From Enterocloster bolteae (lineage in GTDB: Bacteria; Bacillota; Clostridia; Lachnospirales; Lachnospiraceae), in NCBI RefSeq assembly GCF_002234575.2, contig NZ_CP022464.2:4836001-4900000 (forward strand): a stretch of DNA of 64,000 nt, given 5' to 3'. Shown piece after piece: positions 31,964 to 40,521 of this stretch (positions are counted from its first letter, which is position 1; each line of letters opens with the position of its first letter). The notes under the pieces were generated by a model. That model worked only from the letters and a program-made list of their open reading frames with translations, was not told the origin of the DNA and did not search any database. The position numbers and the translations under genes were made by a program.

Positions 31964-33709
31964 ATGGAGACAATTAATCTTAAAATCAACGGCATTGCAG
32001 TCGAAGCTCCCAAGGGTTCCACAATCCTGGAGGCAGCAAGACTGGCACATATCGAGATTCCTACTCTGTGTTTCTTAAAGGAAATCAATGAGATCGGTGC
32101 CTGCCGTATCTGTATAGTAGAATTAAAAAACGGAAAGCTGGTAACTTCCTGTGTCTATCCCGCTGAGGAAGGCATGGAGGTATATACCAATACACCTAAG
32201 GTTCTGGATTCCAGGAAAAAGACATTACAGCTCCTGTTATCCAACCACAACCGTTCCTGCCTGTCCTGTGTCCGCAGCGGACACTGCGAGCTCCAGGAGC
32301 TGGCCCATGAGCTGGGCGTGGACGATGAGGGATATTATGACGGCGAGATTACCCCGTCTGAAATTGATACCTCTGCCGCCCACATGATCCGCGACAACAG
32401 CAAATGTATCCTCTGCCGCCGCTGTGTGGCTGTCTGCGAGAACGTACAGGGCATCGGCGTCATCGGCGCCAACAACCGCGGGTTCTCAACCTCCATTGGT
32501 TCTGCCTTTGAGATGGGTCTGGGAGAAACCTCCTGCGTATCCTGCGGACAGTGTATTGCAGTATGTCCAACCGGAGCACTGACCGAGAAGGATTACACCG
32601 CAGATGTATTTGCAGCCATTGCAGACCCGAAGAAGCATGTAATCGTTCAGACCGCTCCCGCTGTACGCGCAGGACTGGGCGAGGAATTCGGGCTTCCTAT
32701 CGGCACGGATGTGGAAGGCAAGATGGCCGCAGCCCTGCGCCGTCTGGGCTTTGACAAAGTTTTTGACACCAATTTCTCCGCAGACCTTACCATCATGGAA
32801 GAGGCACACGAATTCATTGACCGTGTACAGAACGGAGGCGTACTGCCTCTCATCACCTCCTGCTCACCTGGATGGGTTAAATACTGCGAGCACTATTTCC
32901 CGGACATGACAGAGAACCTGTCGTCCTGTAAATCTCCTCAGCAGATGTTTGGCGCTATTGCCAAGTCCTACTATGCCGAGAAGGCAGGAATTGATCCAAA
33001 GGACATCGTAAGTGTCAGCGTAATGCCATGTACCGCCAAGAAGTTTGAGATTGGCCGTGAGGACGAGGATGCCAACGGAATGCCGGATGTGGATATCTCC
33101 ATCACCACCAGGGAGCTGGCCCGCATGATCAAAAAGGCAGGTATCAAATTCTTAGACCTGCCGGATGAGGAATTTGACGCACCATTGGGCCTTGGAACCG
33201 GCGCAGCCGTTATCTTCGGCGCTACGGGCGGCGTAATGGAAGCAGCACTGAGAACTGCCGTGGAAACCCTGACCGGCGAAGAGCTGCCCAAGCCGGACTT
33301 CACAGAAGTCCGCGGCACAAAGGGAATCAAGGAAGCCGCCTATAATGTGGCAGGCATGGAAGTAAAGATTGCGGTAGCCTCCGGCCTGGGCAATGCCAGA
33401 GAGCTGTTAAATAAGGTTAAATCCGGAGAAGCCAACTATCACTTCATCGAAATCATGGGATGCCCAGGCGGCTGTGTAAACGGCGGCGGACAGCCCCAGC
33501 AGCCCGGGCACGTCCGCAACACCACGGATATCCGCGGCCTGCGCGCAAAGGTGCTCTATGATATAGATACAGCCAACCCAATCCGTAAGTCCCATGAGAA
33601 TCCTGCTATTAAGGAGCTCTACGCCACTTACCTGGGAGAGCCCGGAAGCGAGAAGGCTCACCACCTGCTCCACACCACTTATGTGAAGAGGAGTATTAAC
33701 CAGCATTAA
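31964..33709 (+). CDS. hydA: [FeFe] hydrogenase catalytic subunit HydA (trimeric bifurcating type)
   Basis: 581-residue enzyme that makes or oxidises H2 at the H-cluster. In order: [2Fe-2S] domain (about 1-80), His/Cys cluster motif near 95-115 (CLSCVRSGHCELQ), two [4Fe-4S] motifs (CILCRRCVAVCE, CVSCGQCIAVCP), then L1 TSCSPGW, L2 MPCTAKK and L3 CPGGCVNGGG. The TSCSPGW form of L1 is, as far as I know, common in NADH-linked trimeric enzymes. Last gene of the operon, followed by a strong terminator. Maturases HydEFG are not in the window. Confidence 0.96.
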   Translation: METINLKINGIAVEAPKGSTILEAARLAHIEIPTLCFLKEINEIGACRICIVELKNGKLVTSCVYPAEEGMEVYTNTPKVLDSRKKTLQLLLSNHNRSCLSCVRSGHCELQELAHELGVDDEGYYDGEITPSEIDTSAAHMIRDNSKCILCRRCVAVCENVQGIGVIGANNRGFSTSIGSAFEMGLGETSCVSCGQCIAVCPTGALTEKDYTADVFAAIADPKKHVIVQTAPAVRAGLGEEFGLPIGTDVEGKMAAALRRLGFDKVFDTNFSADLTIMEEAHEFIDRVQNGGVLPLITSCSPGWVKYCEHYFPDMTENLSSCKSPQQMFGAIAKSYYAEKAGIDPKDIVSVSVMPCTAKKFEIGREDEDANGMPDVDISITTRELARMIKKAGIKFLDLPDEEFDAPLGLGTGAAVIFGATGGVMEAALRTAVETLTGEELPKPDFTEVRGTKGIKEAAYNVAGMEVKIAVASGLGNARELLNKVKSGEANYHFIEIMGCPGGCVNGGGQPQQPGHVRNTTDIRGLRAKVLYDIDTANPIRKSHENPAIKELYATYLGEPGSEKAHHLLHTTYVKRSINQH

Positions 33710-33795
33710 GCACCATACCGTAATCCACATGTAATAATCACGTATATTCCGTAAAGACAGATTTTCAATGGTTTTTGCAAGCAATGTACATATAT

Positions 33796-33840
33796 GCAAA
33801 ACAGCGGACCGCAGGCTTGCCCCTGCATCCGCTGTTTTGC
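33796..33840 (+). terminator. Terminator of the first hydrogenase operon
   Basis: GCAAAACAGCGGA (33796-33808) pairs perfectly with TCCGCTGTTTTGC (33828-33840), 13 bp, with an inner GCAGG/CCTGC extension. It ends in TTTT and lies about 90 nt after hydA, just before the regulator gene's ribosome binding site at 33850. Confidence 0.8.
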
Positions 33841-33859
33841 TACATTCCAGGAGGATACC

Positions 33860-35743
33860 ATGACAGCACGTCAGAAACGGATTTGGGATTTACTGGCAGA
33901 ACACGACTGCCTGACATCCCAACAGATTGCCGCCCTTCTGCACATCAGTGACAGGACAGTTAGAAGCGATATCAAGGAAATCAACGGAGAGCACGCCTCT
34001 GAGGTCATCCGCTCCAAAAAAGGACAGGGATACTTCATAGACGCCGGTCAGCCTGAAAAGAACGTTCCCGCCTCAAAACCCCAACGTCCGGAAGACGATC
34101 TGGAATGGGCCATTATCCGGCAGGTTCTATTCTGCCGTGAAACGCCCTATCTGGAACTGGCAGAAGAACTGTTCATCAGCGATACACTGCTTTCTAAAAT
34201 CGTGTCCGAGCTGAACCGGAACATAACCAGACGACACAGCCTGCCCGCCATCCTCAAACAAAACGGCATCCTCTCCCTGGCTGCCTCAGAAGAAGAAAAG
34301 CGTTCCTACTATACGCTATATATCATGAACCGGAATGTTAACCATTATTTTGACATGGAACAATTCCAGCCCTTTTTTGACATTGTTGATTTAAAGGAGC
34401 TGAAGGAACTTATGTTCCGTGAACTGGACCTGCTTAGCCGGCATCTTTATGACACTACTATCGTCCGCCTGATAATTGACACTGCCGTCATGGCCGAACG
34501 GGCTGTATGCGGCTTTTTCATGCCTGAAACGCCTTCTGTCACACCGGAAACGCCCTATGGCAAATCATCCGAAGAAGGCGCCGTAAACACAGGCAGACAC
34601 TTTTTAGAAGAACTGGGTTCCCGGCTTTTTATTTCCTTTCCCCCATCAGAATATGAGTATTTTTCCCGGCTCTTCCAAAATGATTTCTATTATGTAAGGG
34701 AGCAGCCAGACAGCCAGGCTGAAAGCCTGCTGGAGAAAATACTAATAGAAATCAATGTGGAATATGGCTTTGACTTCACTGTTGACAAGAACTTCTGCCA
34801 CGAAATGACAGAACAGCTCCACGGAGCCCTGGAACGGAGACGGCACAGGCAGCATGTCATCAATCCTGTCCTATCCACTATCAAGTCCAAATATCCCTTA
34901 GAATATGATATTGCCATCTTTTTTGCAGACCGTTTTAAAAATCTTTCAGGCATATCCCTGAGCGAAGACGAAATCAGCCTGTTTGCCATCCACTTCATAA
35001 GGGCCATGGAGACAAATCTCGGAAGGACAGAGCAAAGGGTGGGGCTGATTAATCCATATGGAAAACAGATTAAGGAGCTCATGGTCAAGCGCCTGGGGGA
35101 TATGGGAGAGTGCCGTTTTCAGATTGCCTATACCTGGTCTGTCTTTGATTATCCCCATGAAATGCCCAAGGATATCCTGGCTGTCCTCACCACAGTTCCC
35201 CTGCCCGTCCAGCCCGCAGATGTACCGGTAATTTTGTGCAGGAACTTCCTGAACTATCATGAGAAGGAAAAACTGCTCACCGTTGTCAGGGACAGCGAGG
35301 TCAACAGCATACGAACCTATTTTAGGACGCTGTTCAAACCGTCCCTGTTCTTCACCGACATGGAGTTCGATTCCCGCCGGAGCGCCGTTGCCTTTCTGTG
35401 CGGAAAACTCAGGGAACAGGGCTATGTGGGACCCGGCTTCCTGGAAAGCGTCATGCAGCGCGAATCCATTGCTCCCACTGCCTTTGAGCCGGGTTTCGCC
35501 TTTGCCCATGCCATGGAAAACAACGCGAAACGGACCGCGGTCTGTGTATGTGTGCTGAAAAACAAGCTTCCCTGGGGCGAATACAATGTGAAGATCATCT
35601 TTCTTTTTGCCCTGGCGCCAACCTGGAACCATACCATTATTCCCATCTATAATGTGATGATTGATAATCTGTTTAAGACCAATACCATCTACAAACTGGC
35701 AAAGATCAGGGATTGCCGTCAGTTTATGGATTTGTTGATTTAA
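33860..35743 (+). CDS. PRD-containing transcriptional activator with EIIA domain (BglG/LicR family)
   Basis: 627-residue PTS-controlled regulator. It starts with an HTH (residues about 5-55: TSQQIAALLHISDRTVRSDIKEIN), then a second HTH-like segment, two PRD-type helical modules (about 180-400), a diverged IIB-like region without an obvious Cys, and a C-terminal EIIA domain with FAFAHAMEN as the likely phospho-His site. The start at 33860 has AGGAGG upstream; longer starts run through the hydA terminator. It faces the cellobiose-type PTS operon and probably activates it. Confidence 0.88.
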   Translation: MTARQKRIWDLLAEHDCLTSQQIAALLHISDRTVRSDIKEINGEHASEVIRSKKGQGYFIDAGQPEKNVPASKPQRPEDDLEWAIIRQVLFCRETPYLELAEELFISDTLLSKIVSELNRNITRRHSLPAILKQNGILSLAASEEEKRSYYTLYIMNRNVNHYFDMEQFQPFFDIVDLKELKELMFRELDLLSRHLYDTTIVRLIIDTAVMAERAVCGFFMPETPSVTPETPYGKSSEEGAVNTGRHFLEELGSRLFISFPPSEYEYFSRLFQNDFYYVREQPDSQAESLLEKILIEINVEYGFDFTVDKNFCHEMTEQLHGALERRRHRQHVINPVLSTIKSKYPLEYDIAIFFADRFKNLSGISLSEDEISLFAIHFIRAMETNLGRTEQRVGLINPYGKQIKELMVKRLGDMGECRFQIAYTWSVFDYPHEMPKDILAVLTTVPLPVQPADVPVILCRNFLNYHEKEKLLTVVRDSEVNSIRTYFRTLFKPSLFFTDMEFDSRRSAVAFLCGKLREQGYVGPGFLESVMQRESIAPTAFEPGFAFAHAMENNAKRTAVCVCVLKNKLPWGEYNVKIIFLFALAPTWNHTIIPIYNVMIDNLFKTNTIYKLAKIRDCRQFMDLLI

Positions 35744-35763
35744 CGGAGCAGATATAAAGCGGT

Positions 35764-35803
35764 AACAGCCTGGCGGGCAATGTGTCTGACCCGCCAGGCT
35801 GTT
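35764..35803. terminator. Bidirectional terminator between regulator and PTS operon
   Basis: AACAGCCTGGCGGG (35764-35777) pairs perfectly over 14 bp with CCCGCCAGGCTGTT (35790-35803), flanked by T-rich DNA on the + side. It separates the two convergent transcription units. Confidence 0.85.
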
Positions 35804-35833
35804 ATTTTCATTGAAGCGTATTTATATTTTACC

Positions 35834-36673
35834 TTATTTATTGCTTTCTTCTCCTGCCTGCATATAGCTCACATCCCCACATGCCTTCAGTTCATATAGG
35901 CCGTCCTTATAAGTCAGGACCGTCACACTGCAATTTGCAATGCGTTCCCCCTGATACTGCTCAGGCACCAGCAAATCTAAAATAGTGGCAATCTCATCGC
36001 CGCTGGAAACTGCCAGGGCATTTCCGCCGCCTGCCTCCTGGGTTGCTTTTACAATGGTGTCCATAACCTCAATGGAACGCTTTGAGATGTCATCATAGGT
36101 CTCCGCCATATGCAGAGGATCAATGGCAGCGATTGTATCCACCTTTTCTTTCTTTGACAGCTCCAGATAGGTTGATCCCTTCTCGTCATAGGAAGCCCCG
36201 TTGGCTTCGTATATCGGACGCCACAATTCCTCGTCCGGTTTTCCCTCAAAGCCGCCGTAAAACTCTTCCCTTAACCCGATGACTTCCTGCAATTCAGGGA
36301 TATCCCCTTGATTCTGAGCCAGAATATGCTTTGCTGTTGCCCGCTGTCTTCCTAAATCGCCGGAAAACGCAGTGGTAAATACAATATCCTTCATGCCCTT
36401 TCCGGCCGCGTCAGCCTGGGATTCCCCTTCCTCTGTAAGAGGTGAATCCGCCCATCCCTGTACCTGTCCTGTGGTGTTAAAAAAAGTCTTTCCATGCCGT
36501 ACCAAATAAATTGTGACATCCTTCTTCTCCGGCGCTCCTGACGGTTCTGCTGCTTGTTCTACTGCCTCTTGTACCACCGATTCCGTATTAGCCTGCCTTT
36601 GACAGCCAGCCAAAGCCACCACCCCCAAAATCATAGCACCTCCTAAACATAGCTTCCTTATCTTCATATTCAT
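35834..36673 (-). CDS. Histidine-phosphatase-family lipoprotein
   Basis: 279-residue protein with a lipoprotein signal (lipobox LAGC, Cys near residue 24) and a phosphoglycerate-mutase-like fold. The catalytic RHG motif appears as YLVRHGKTFFN near residue 60; a second His is likely in the C-terminal half, and the usual acid/His core is partly recognisable. It would act outside the membrane. The start may be the third codon (36667), better spaced from GGGAGG. It is the last gene of the PTS operon, 14 nt after IIA; an extracytoplasmic phosphatase is an unusual partner for a PTS. Confidence 0.82.
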   Translation of the reverse strand: MNMKIRKLCLGGAMILGVVALAGCQRQANTESVVQEAVEQAAEPSGAPEKKDVTIYLVRHGKTFFNTTGQVQGWADSPLTEEGESQADAAGKGMKDIVFTTAFSGDLGRQRATAKHILAQNQGDIPELQEVIGLREEFYGGFEGKPDEELWRPIYEANGASYDEKGSTYLELSKKEKVDTIAAIDPLHMAETYDDISKRSIEVMDTIVKATQEAGGGNALAVSSGDEIATILDLLVPEQYQGERIANCSVTVLTYKDGLYELKACGDVSYMQAGEESNK

Positions 36674-36687
36674 ACCCCTCCCCCATT

Positions 36688-36999
36688 TTAAGCTCTGCTT
36701 TTGTACATCTCCACCATTTCCCTTGCCAGAGCCAATGTAATTTCAGCCCCCATCATAATATCCTCGCTGTGAATCATGATAAGTCCTATTTTATCCAACT
36801 CCCCGCTGGCATCCATAGTAATCAGTCTGGTATGTACATGGTGGGCCTCTTTCATCTTCTCCCCGGCAGCCGCCAGATGCTCCCCGGCCTCGTCAAACCT
36901 GCTGTTTCTGGCAGCGGCCAGGGCAGCCATGGACTCGCTCCTGGCCTCTCCCGCATTGCTGATAATCTGCAGGCATATCAGTTCCATATCCTCCATCAC
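36688..36999 (-). CDS. PTS lactose/cellobiose-family IIA component
   Basis: 103-residue helical phosphocarrier. The phosphorylation region reads EAHHVHTRLI, with the active His in HHVHT, and the C-terminal motif IHSEDIMM replaces the usual VHAQDHLM. It overlaps IIB by ATGA. It transfers phosphate from HPr to IIB. Confidence 0.9.
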   Translation of the reverse strand: MMEDMELICLQIISNAGEARSESMAALAAARNSRFDEAGEHLAAAGEKMKEAHHVHTRLITMDASGELDKIGLIMIHSEDIMMGAEITLALAREMVEMYKSRA

Positions 37000-37298
37000 G
37001 CTTCCCCCAATTCTTTCTTAACCTGATTTAATACCTTCTCTCCATTCATTGTACCGTATGACACAGGATCAATGCTTGTCACCGGACAGGCCACTTGCTT
37101 CTTTACGGTCTCCATCTGGAATCGCACCTGGGGGCCTAAGAGAATCAGGTCGGCCTCAGCTCCAACTGCTTCCGCGTCGGAAACAGGGGCAGCCGAAATC
37201 TCACATGCAAAGTCCTGCGCCTCTGCTGCTGCTTTCATTTTCTTCACAAGGATTCCGGTGGATAAACCGCCATTGCACAATAATACGATTCGTTTCAT
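36996..37298 (-). CDS. PTS lactose/cellobiose-family IIB component
   Basis: 100-residue IIB protein with active-site Cys8 in LLCNGGLSTG, standard for the family. The C-terminus reads PVTSIDPVSYGTMNGEKVL. It passes phosphate from IIA to the incoming beta-glucoside. Confidence 0.93.
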   Translation of the reverse strand: MKRIVLLCNGGLSTGILVKKMKAAAEAQDFACEISAAPVSDAEAVGAEADLILLGPQVRFQMETVKKQVACPVTSIDPVSYGTMNGEKVLNQVKKELGEA

Positions 37299-37341
37299 AT
37301 TTTTAAATCCTCCTTCTTTTGATTGATATTATATTTATAGT

Positions 37342-38640
37342 TTAAATGTCCTCTTCCCCGCTCTCCAGCTTAACCAGATTCTTCTCATAAATCTTAAAGA
37401 ACGGGAAATACACCAGCCCGTCAACCACAATCAGCACCAGGATAAGCAGCGGCGCTTTCCAGTCCATGGTTGAGAAAAATGCTCCGATGACAGAAGGCAT
37501 CTGCCAGGACAGCATGGCAAAGCTCTTTCCAATCAGGCCAACCTGCATGGTCAGATACGCAGCCGTACCGTTGATGACCGAGGTCAGCAGGAAGGGAACA
37601 AAAAATACCGGATTCAGCATAAGGGGCAGACCAAAAATAACAGGTTCCGAGATATTGAAAAATGCAGGCACAATTCCCAGCCTTCCAATGGTCTTTAACT
37701 GTTTTGATTTCGAAAAACACAGCAGTGCCGTCAATGCCAGCACGGATCCGCATCCTCCAATCACCACAAAATATACCCAGAAGGGCGTGGTAAATATGGA
37801 TGGAAGGGCCTGCCCGGCTGCATGGGCAGCCGCGTTTATGGATAAATTGCCGTCGCGGATAGGCGCAAGCACACCTGAAAGGGCAGCGTCATGGATACCG
37901 AAGAACCAGAAAATATGTACCATCAGTGTTATGATAATGGTAAAACCAACACTGTCCGCTGCTGTCAGGGACGGGGAAATGGCATTGTATATCAGCTTTG
38001 GCAGCGTGGTTCCTGCCTTATTCATTATGGCGTACAATGCTATATAAATTACCATCAGCACCGCCCCCGGCACGATGGAGGCAAATACATCGGAAAGGGA
38101 AGCTGGCACCGTATCCGGCAGGGAAATTTTTCCAAAATCCCGTTTTCTCATGTAACAATATAAATCCGCGGTCAGAATAGATATGAACATGGCCGGAATC
38201 AATCCCTTGCCGTCCATATAGGACAGCTCCGCCATTTTTCCGTCCCATCCCAGGGACATGGGCTCCACAATAAGCATCAGAAAGCCGCAGACACCTAAAA
38301 GAATAGGCAGAAACGACTCTATCTTCCGGCTCTTGCACAGGAAATGAATGATTCCGATGCAGATATAAAGGGACATGGCCCCCAAGGTCAGTGCGTTAAT
38401 CCAGGAGAAAATCATGCTGTTGCTCTCCACGAACCTGGCCCAGGCCAGGGTGATTCCTGTTCCGGCCGCGTCCACGGAGGGAGCAGAGCTCAGTACAGCT
38501 GCAATACCTCCTGTAAAGGTGATGGGCAGAAGGGACATAAAGGCGTCCCGGATTGCCCGCAGGTGTATCTCATTCCCCAGCTTGTTGGCAAGAGGCATAA
38601 CATATTTTTCCATTGAAACGCTCATACTCTGTATATTCAT
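37342..38640 (-). CDS. PTS cellobiose-family IIC permease
   Basis: 432-residue membrane transporter with about ten hydrophobic segments. It begins MNIQSMSVSMEKYVMPLANKLGNEIHLRAIRDAF, a typical IIC opening, and has the conserved NISEPVIFGLPLMLNP motif near residue 340. The start at 38640 is set by GGGGGAG seven nt upstream; an in-frame ATG at 38655 overlaps the glucosidase stop. Substrate: a beta-glucoside, inferred from the neighbouring GH1 enzyme. Confidence 0.93.
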   Translation of the reverse strand: MNIQSMSVSMEKYVMPLANKLGNEIHLRAIRDAFMSLLPITFTGGIAAVLSSAPSVDAAGTGITLAWARFVESNSMIFSWINALTLGAMSLYICIGIIHFLCKSRKIESFLPILLGVCGFLMLIVEPMSLGWDGKMAELSYMDGKGLIPAMFISILTADLYCYMRKRDFGKISLPDTVPASLSDVFASIVPGAVLMVIYIALYAIMNKAGTTLPKLIYNAISPSLTAADSVGFTIIITLMVHIFWFFGIHDAALSGVLAPIRDGNLSINAAAHAAGQALPSIFTTPFWVYFVVIGGCGSVLALTALLCFSKSKQLKTIGRLGIVPAFFNISEPVIFGLPLMLNPVFFVPFLLTSVINGTAAYLTMQVGLIGKSFAMLSWQMPSVIGAFFSTMDWKAPLLILVLIVVDGLVYFPFFKIYEKNLVKLESGEEDI

Positions 38641-38654
38641 ATAACACTCCCCCA

Positions 38655-40043
38655 TTATTTTCCTGTGATATGTTTTCCATCCGTTTCAATTACATCCTTA
38701 TACCAGTAATAGCTTTTTTTCGGTCTCCGCTCCAGGCCGTTTTCATAATCAATGGCAACCAGACCATAGCGCTTCTCAGTTCCGTTTTTCCAGGAATACA
38801 AATCAAACGGCGACCAGGCATAGTACCCCCGCACATCACAGCCTCCCTCTTTGGCTTTTAACACCGCCGCAATATGCATGTCCATAAACTCAATCCTGTC
38901 ATCATCCTCCACCTGGTTCACTGATGTGTCCTCATAGAGTCCGATACCATTTTCCGTGATATAGATGGGCAGATGGTATTTATTCCATACCTGTTGTATT
39001 CCCTCATACAGCCCCTCGGGAAATATCTCAGTATCCCACTCAGTATAGCGGCTGCTCTCCGGCCGTACCTGCTCAAACCAGCCCTTAATAATGGTCTGCG
39101 AGGTTCCCTTTGCCTTCTTTCCCTGGTTATTGACAATCAGGGTTGTCTCCCCGCTCTCATAAGGTTTCACCATGACCCTGGCATAGTAGTTCAGCCCAAG
39201 ATAGTCCACCCTGTTCCGGCGGATGACAGCCAAGTCCTCCGGAGTCATCATGGACAGGTCGCAGGTCTTTTTAAGCTCTCCCAGCAAATCTCCCGGAATC
39301 TCCCCAATGGCTGCCGTATCCAATATCCAGTTATTATAGAAATTATCGGCAAATCTCCTGGCTATGGCCGATTCCACGCTTGTGTCCGTGGTATAGACAG
39401 GAGAAAAACTGTGCACAATTCCAATCTGTCCGTCATATCCGCCCGTCCTGAACGCCTCCACAGCCATGGCCGAGGCCAGCATCATATAGTAGGATGCAGT
39501 GACAGTCTCCTGGATGTCCTGATGTCCCGGAGGATAATTGCCAATCAGATAACCGCTGTTGGTATAATATCTTGGTTCATTAAAGGTTGCCCACAGCTTT
39601 ACCCGGTCCCCAAACCGTTCAAAGCATACCTTCGCATAGTGGGTGTAGGCCACACACGTATCACGGTTCAGCCATCCGCCCTTTTCCTCCAGGTATTGTG
39701 GCAGGTCCCAGTGAAAAATAGTTACCATGGGTGTGATTCCATATTCCAGACAGGCGTCGATGAGCCGGTTGTAAAAATCAATGCCCTCCTGGTTCACTTC
39801 CCCTTCCCTGTTTTTGATAATTCTGGGCCAGGCCAGTGAAAAGCGGTAGCTGTTCTGTCCCCCTTCCTTCATCATGCGGATGTCTTCCCTGAAGCGGTGG
39901 TAATGGTCGCTGGCCACGTCCCCGTTTTCCAGATGGTTTTCGTGCAAATACACATCCCACATGGATTCCACTCTTCCGCCTTCCTGCCAGCCTCCCTCGC
40001 ATTGGTAGGAGGCCGTTGCTCCTCCCCATAAAAAATCGTTCAC
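38655..40043 (-). CDS. 6-phospho-beta-glucosidase (GH1)
   Basis: 462-residue glycosidase that should split phosphorylated beta-glucosides after PTS uptake. The acid/base Glu lies in TFNEPRYY near residue 167 and the nucleophile in ITENGIG near residue 365. The opening FLWGGATASYQCEGGW is the GH1 signature. The GTG start at 40043 has GGAGGG upstream. First gene of the operon. Confidence 0.93.
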   Translation of the reverse strand: MNDFLWGGATASYQCEGGWQEGGRVESMWDVYLHENHLENGDVASDHYHRFREDIRMMKEGGQNSYRFSLAWPRIIKNREGEVNQEGIDFYNRLIDACLEYGITPMVTIFHWDLPQYLEEKGGWLNRDTCVAYTHYAKVCFERFGDRVKLWATFNEPRYYTNSGYLIGNYPPGHQDIQETVTASYYMMLASAMAVEAFRTGGYDGQIGIVHSFSPVYTTDTSVESAIARRFADNFYNNWILDTAAIGEIPGDLLGELKKTCDLSMMTPEDLAVIRRNRVDYLGLNYYARVMVKPYESGETTLIVNNQGKKAKGTSQTIIKGWFEQVRPESSRYTEWDTEIFPEGLYEGIQQVWNKYHLPIYITENGIGLYEDTSVNQVEDDDRIEFMDMHIAAVLKAKEGGCDVRGYYAWSPFDLYSWKNGTEKRYGLVAIDYENGLERRPKKSYYWYKDVIETDGKHITGK

Positions 40044-40072
40044 GTTTAATCCCTCCTGTCTTTTATGAACTC

Positions 40073-40101
40073 ATTATAACAAGCCGGGATAAAAAGATAA
40101 A
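40073..40101 (-). promoter_or_regulatory. Promoter of the beta-glucoside PTS operon
   Basis: Leftward -10 TATAAT (40073-40078), 17-nt spacer, weak -35 TTTATC (40096-40101). The weak -35 fits positive control by the PRD regulator. No clear cre site was seen. Confidence 0.55.
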
Positions 40102-40205
40102 ATTTGATTTTTCCGCTGCATAAAGGAAAAAACGAGGGAAAATAACGGGTACAGAATTCAGGCAGAACAAAACATTAGCAGAACAAAGCCTGGCGCAGAA
40201 TAAAA

Positions 40206-40240
40206 GAAGCGGATGCAATGGCCACTCCTGCATCCGCTTC
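40206..40240 (-). terminator. Terminator of the TRAP/Grd operon
   Basis: GAAGCGGATGCA (40206-40217) pairs perfectly with TGCATCCGCTTC (40229-40240), 12 bp with an 11-nt loop, followed leftward by TTTTATTC. It lies 9 nt past the last gene of the operon. Confidence 0.88.
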
Positions 40241-40248
40241 CGGCTGAA

Positions 40249-40521
40249 TCACTGATTCAACCCCTGTTTTTTTATGCTATTGTCTTCTAAACCACGGTCT
40301 CGCTCCTGCCGTTTTCTCATCCTGTCATGCTCCCAGGGCTTAAAAACGCGGTCCAGAGCCAGGCATATGACGCCAACCGTCAGAAGCAGGTAAACCCATA
40401 CACTCCGTACACCGTGTTCCGCCAGTCTCCACACAATGAAGATGCACACAAATGCCAGGGGAAACAGGCAGCGTCTCAACGTCTCACTCTTCAGCCAATG
40501 GTTCATATGCTTCCTGCTCAT
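40249..40521 (-). CDS. Small two-helix membrane protein at the end of the Grd operon
   Basis: 90-residue protein with two membrane segments (about 19-36 and 42-60) and a charged, Arg-rich C-terminal tail. The ATG at 40521 overlaps the grdB stop as ATGA, indicating translational coupling; an internal Met at codon 6 is possible. No family is recognised. Its position suggests a role linked to the reductase or transporter, but that is inference. Confidence 0.7.
   Translation of the reverse strand: MSRKHMNHWLKSETLRRCLFPLAFVCIFIVWRLAEHGVRSVWVYLLLTVGVICLALDRVFKPWEHDRMRKRQERDRGLEDNSIKKQGLNQ

Noticed and set aside
30155..33709. TSCSPGW in HydA as evidence of an inactive enzyme
   Set aside because: Both HydA copies share it and all other H-cluster motifs are intact; I understand this variant to be usual in trimeric NADH-linked hydrogenases.
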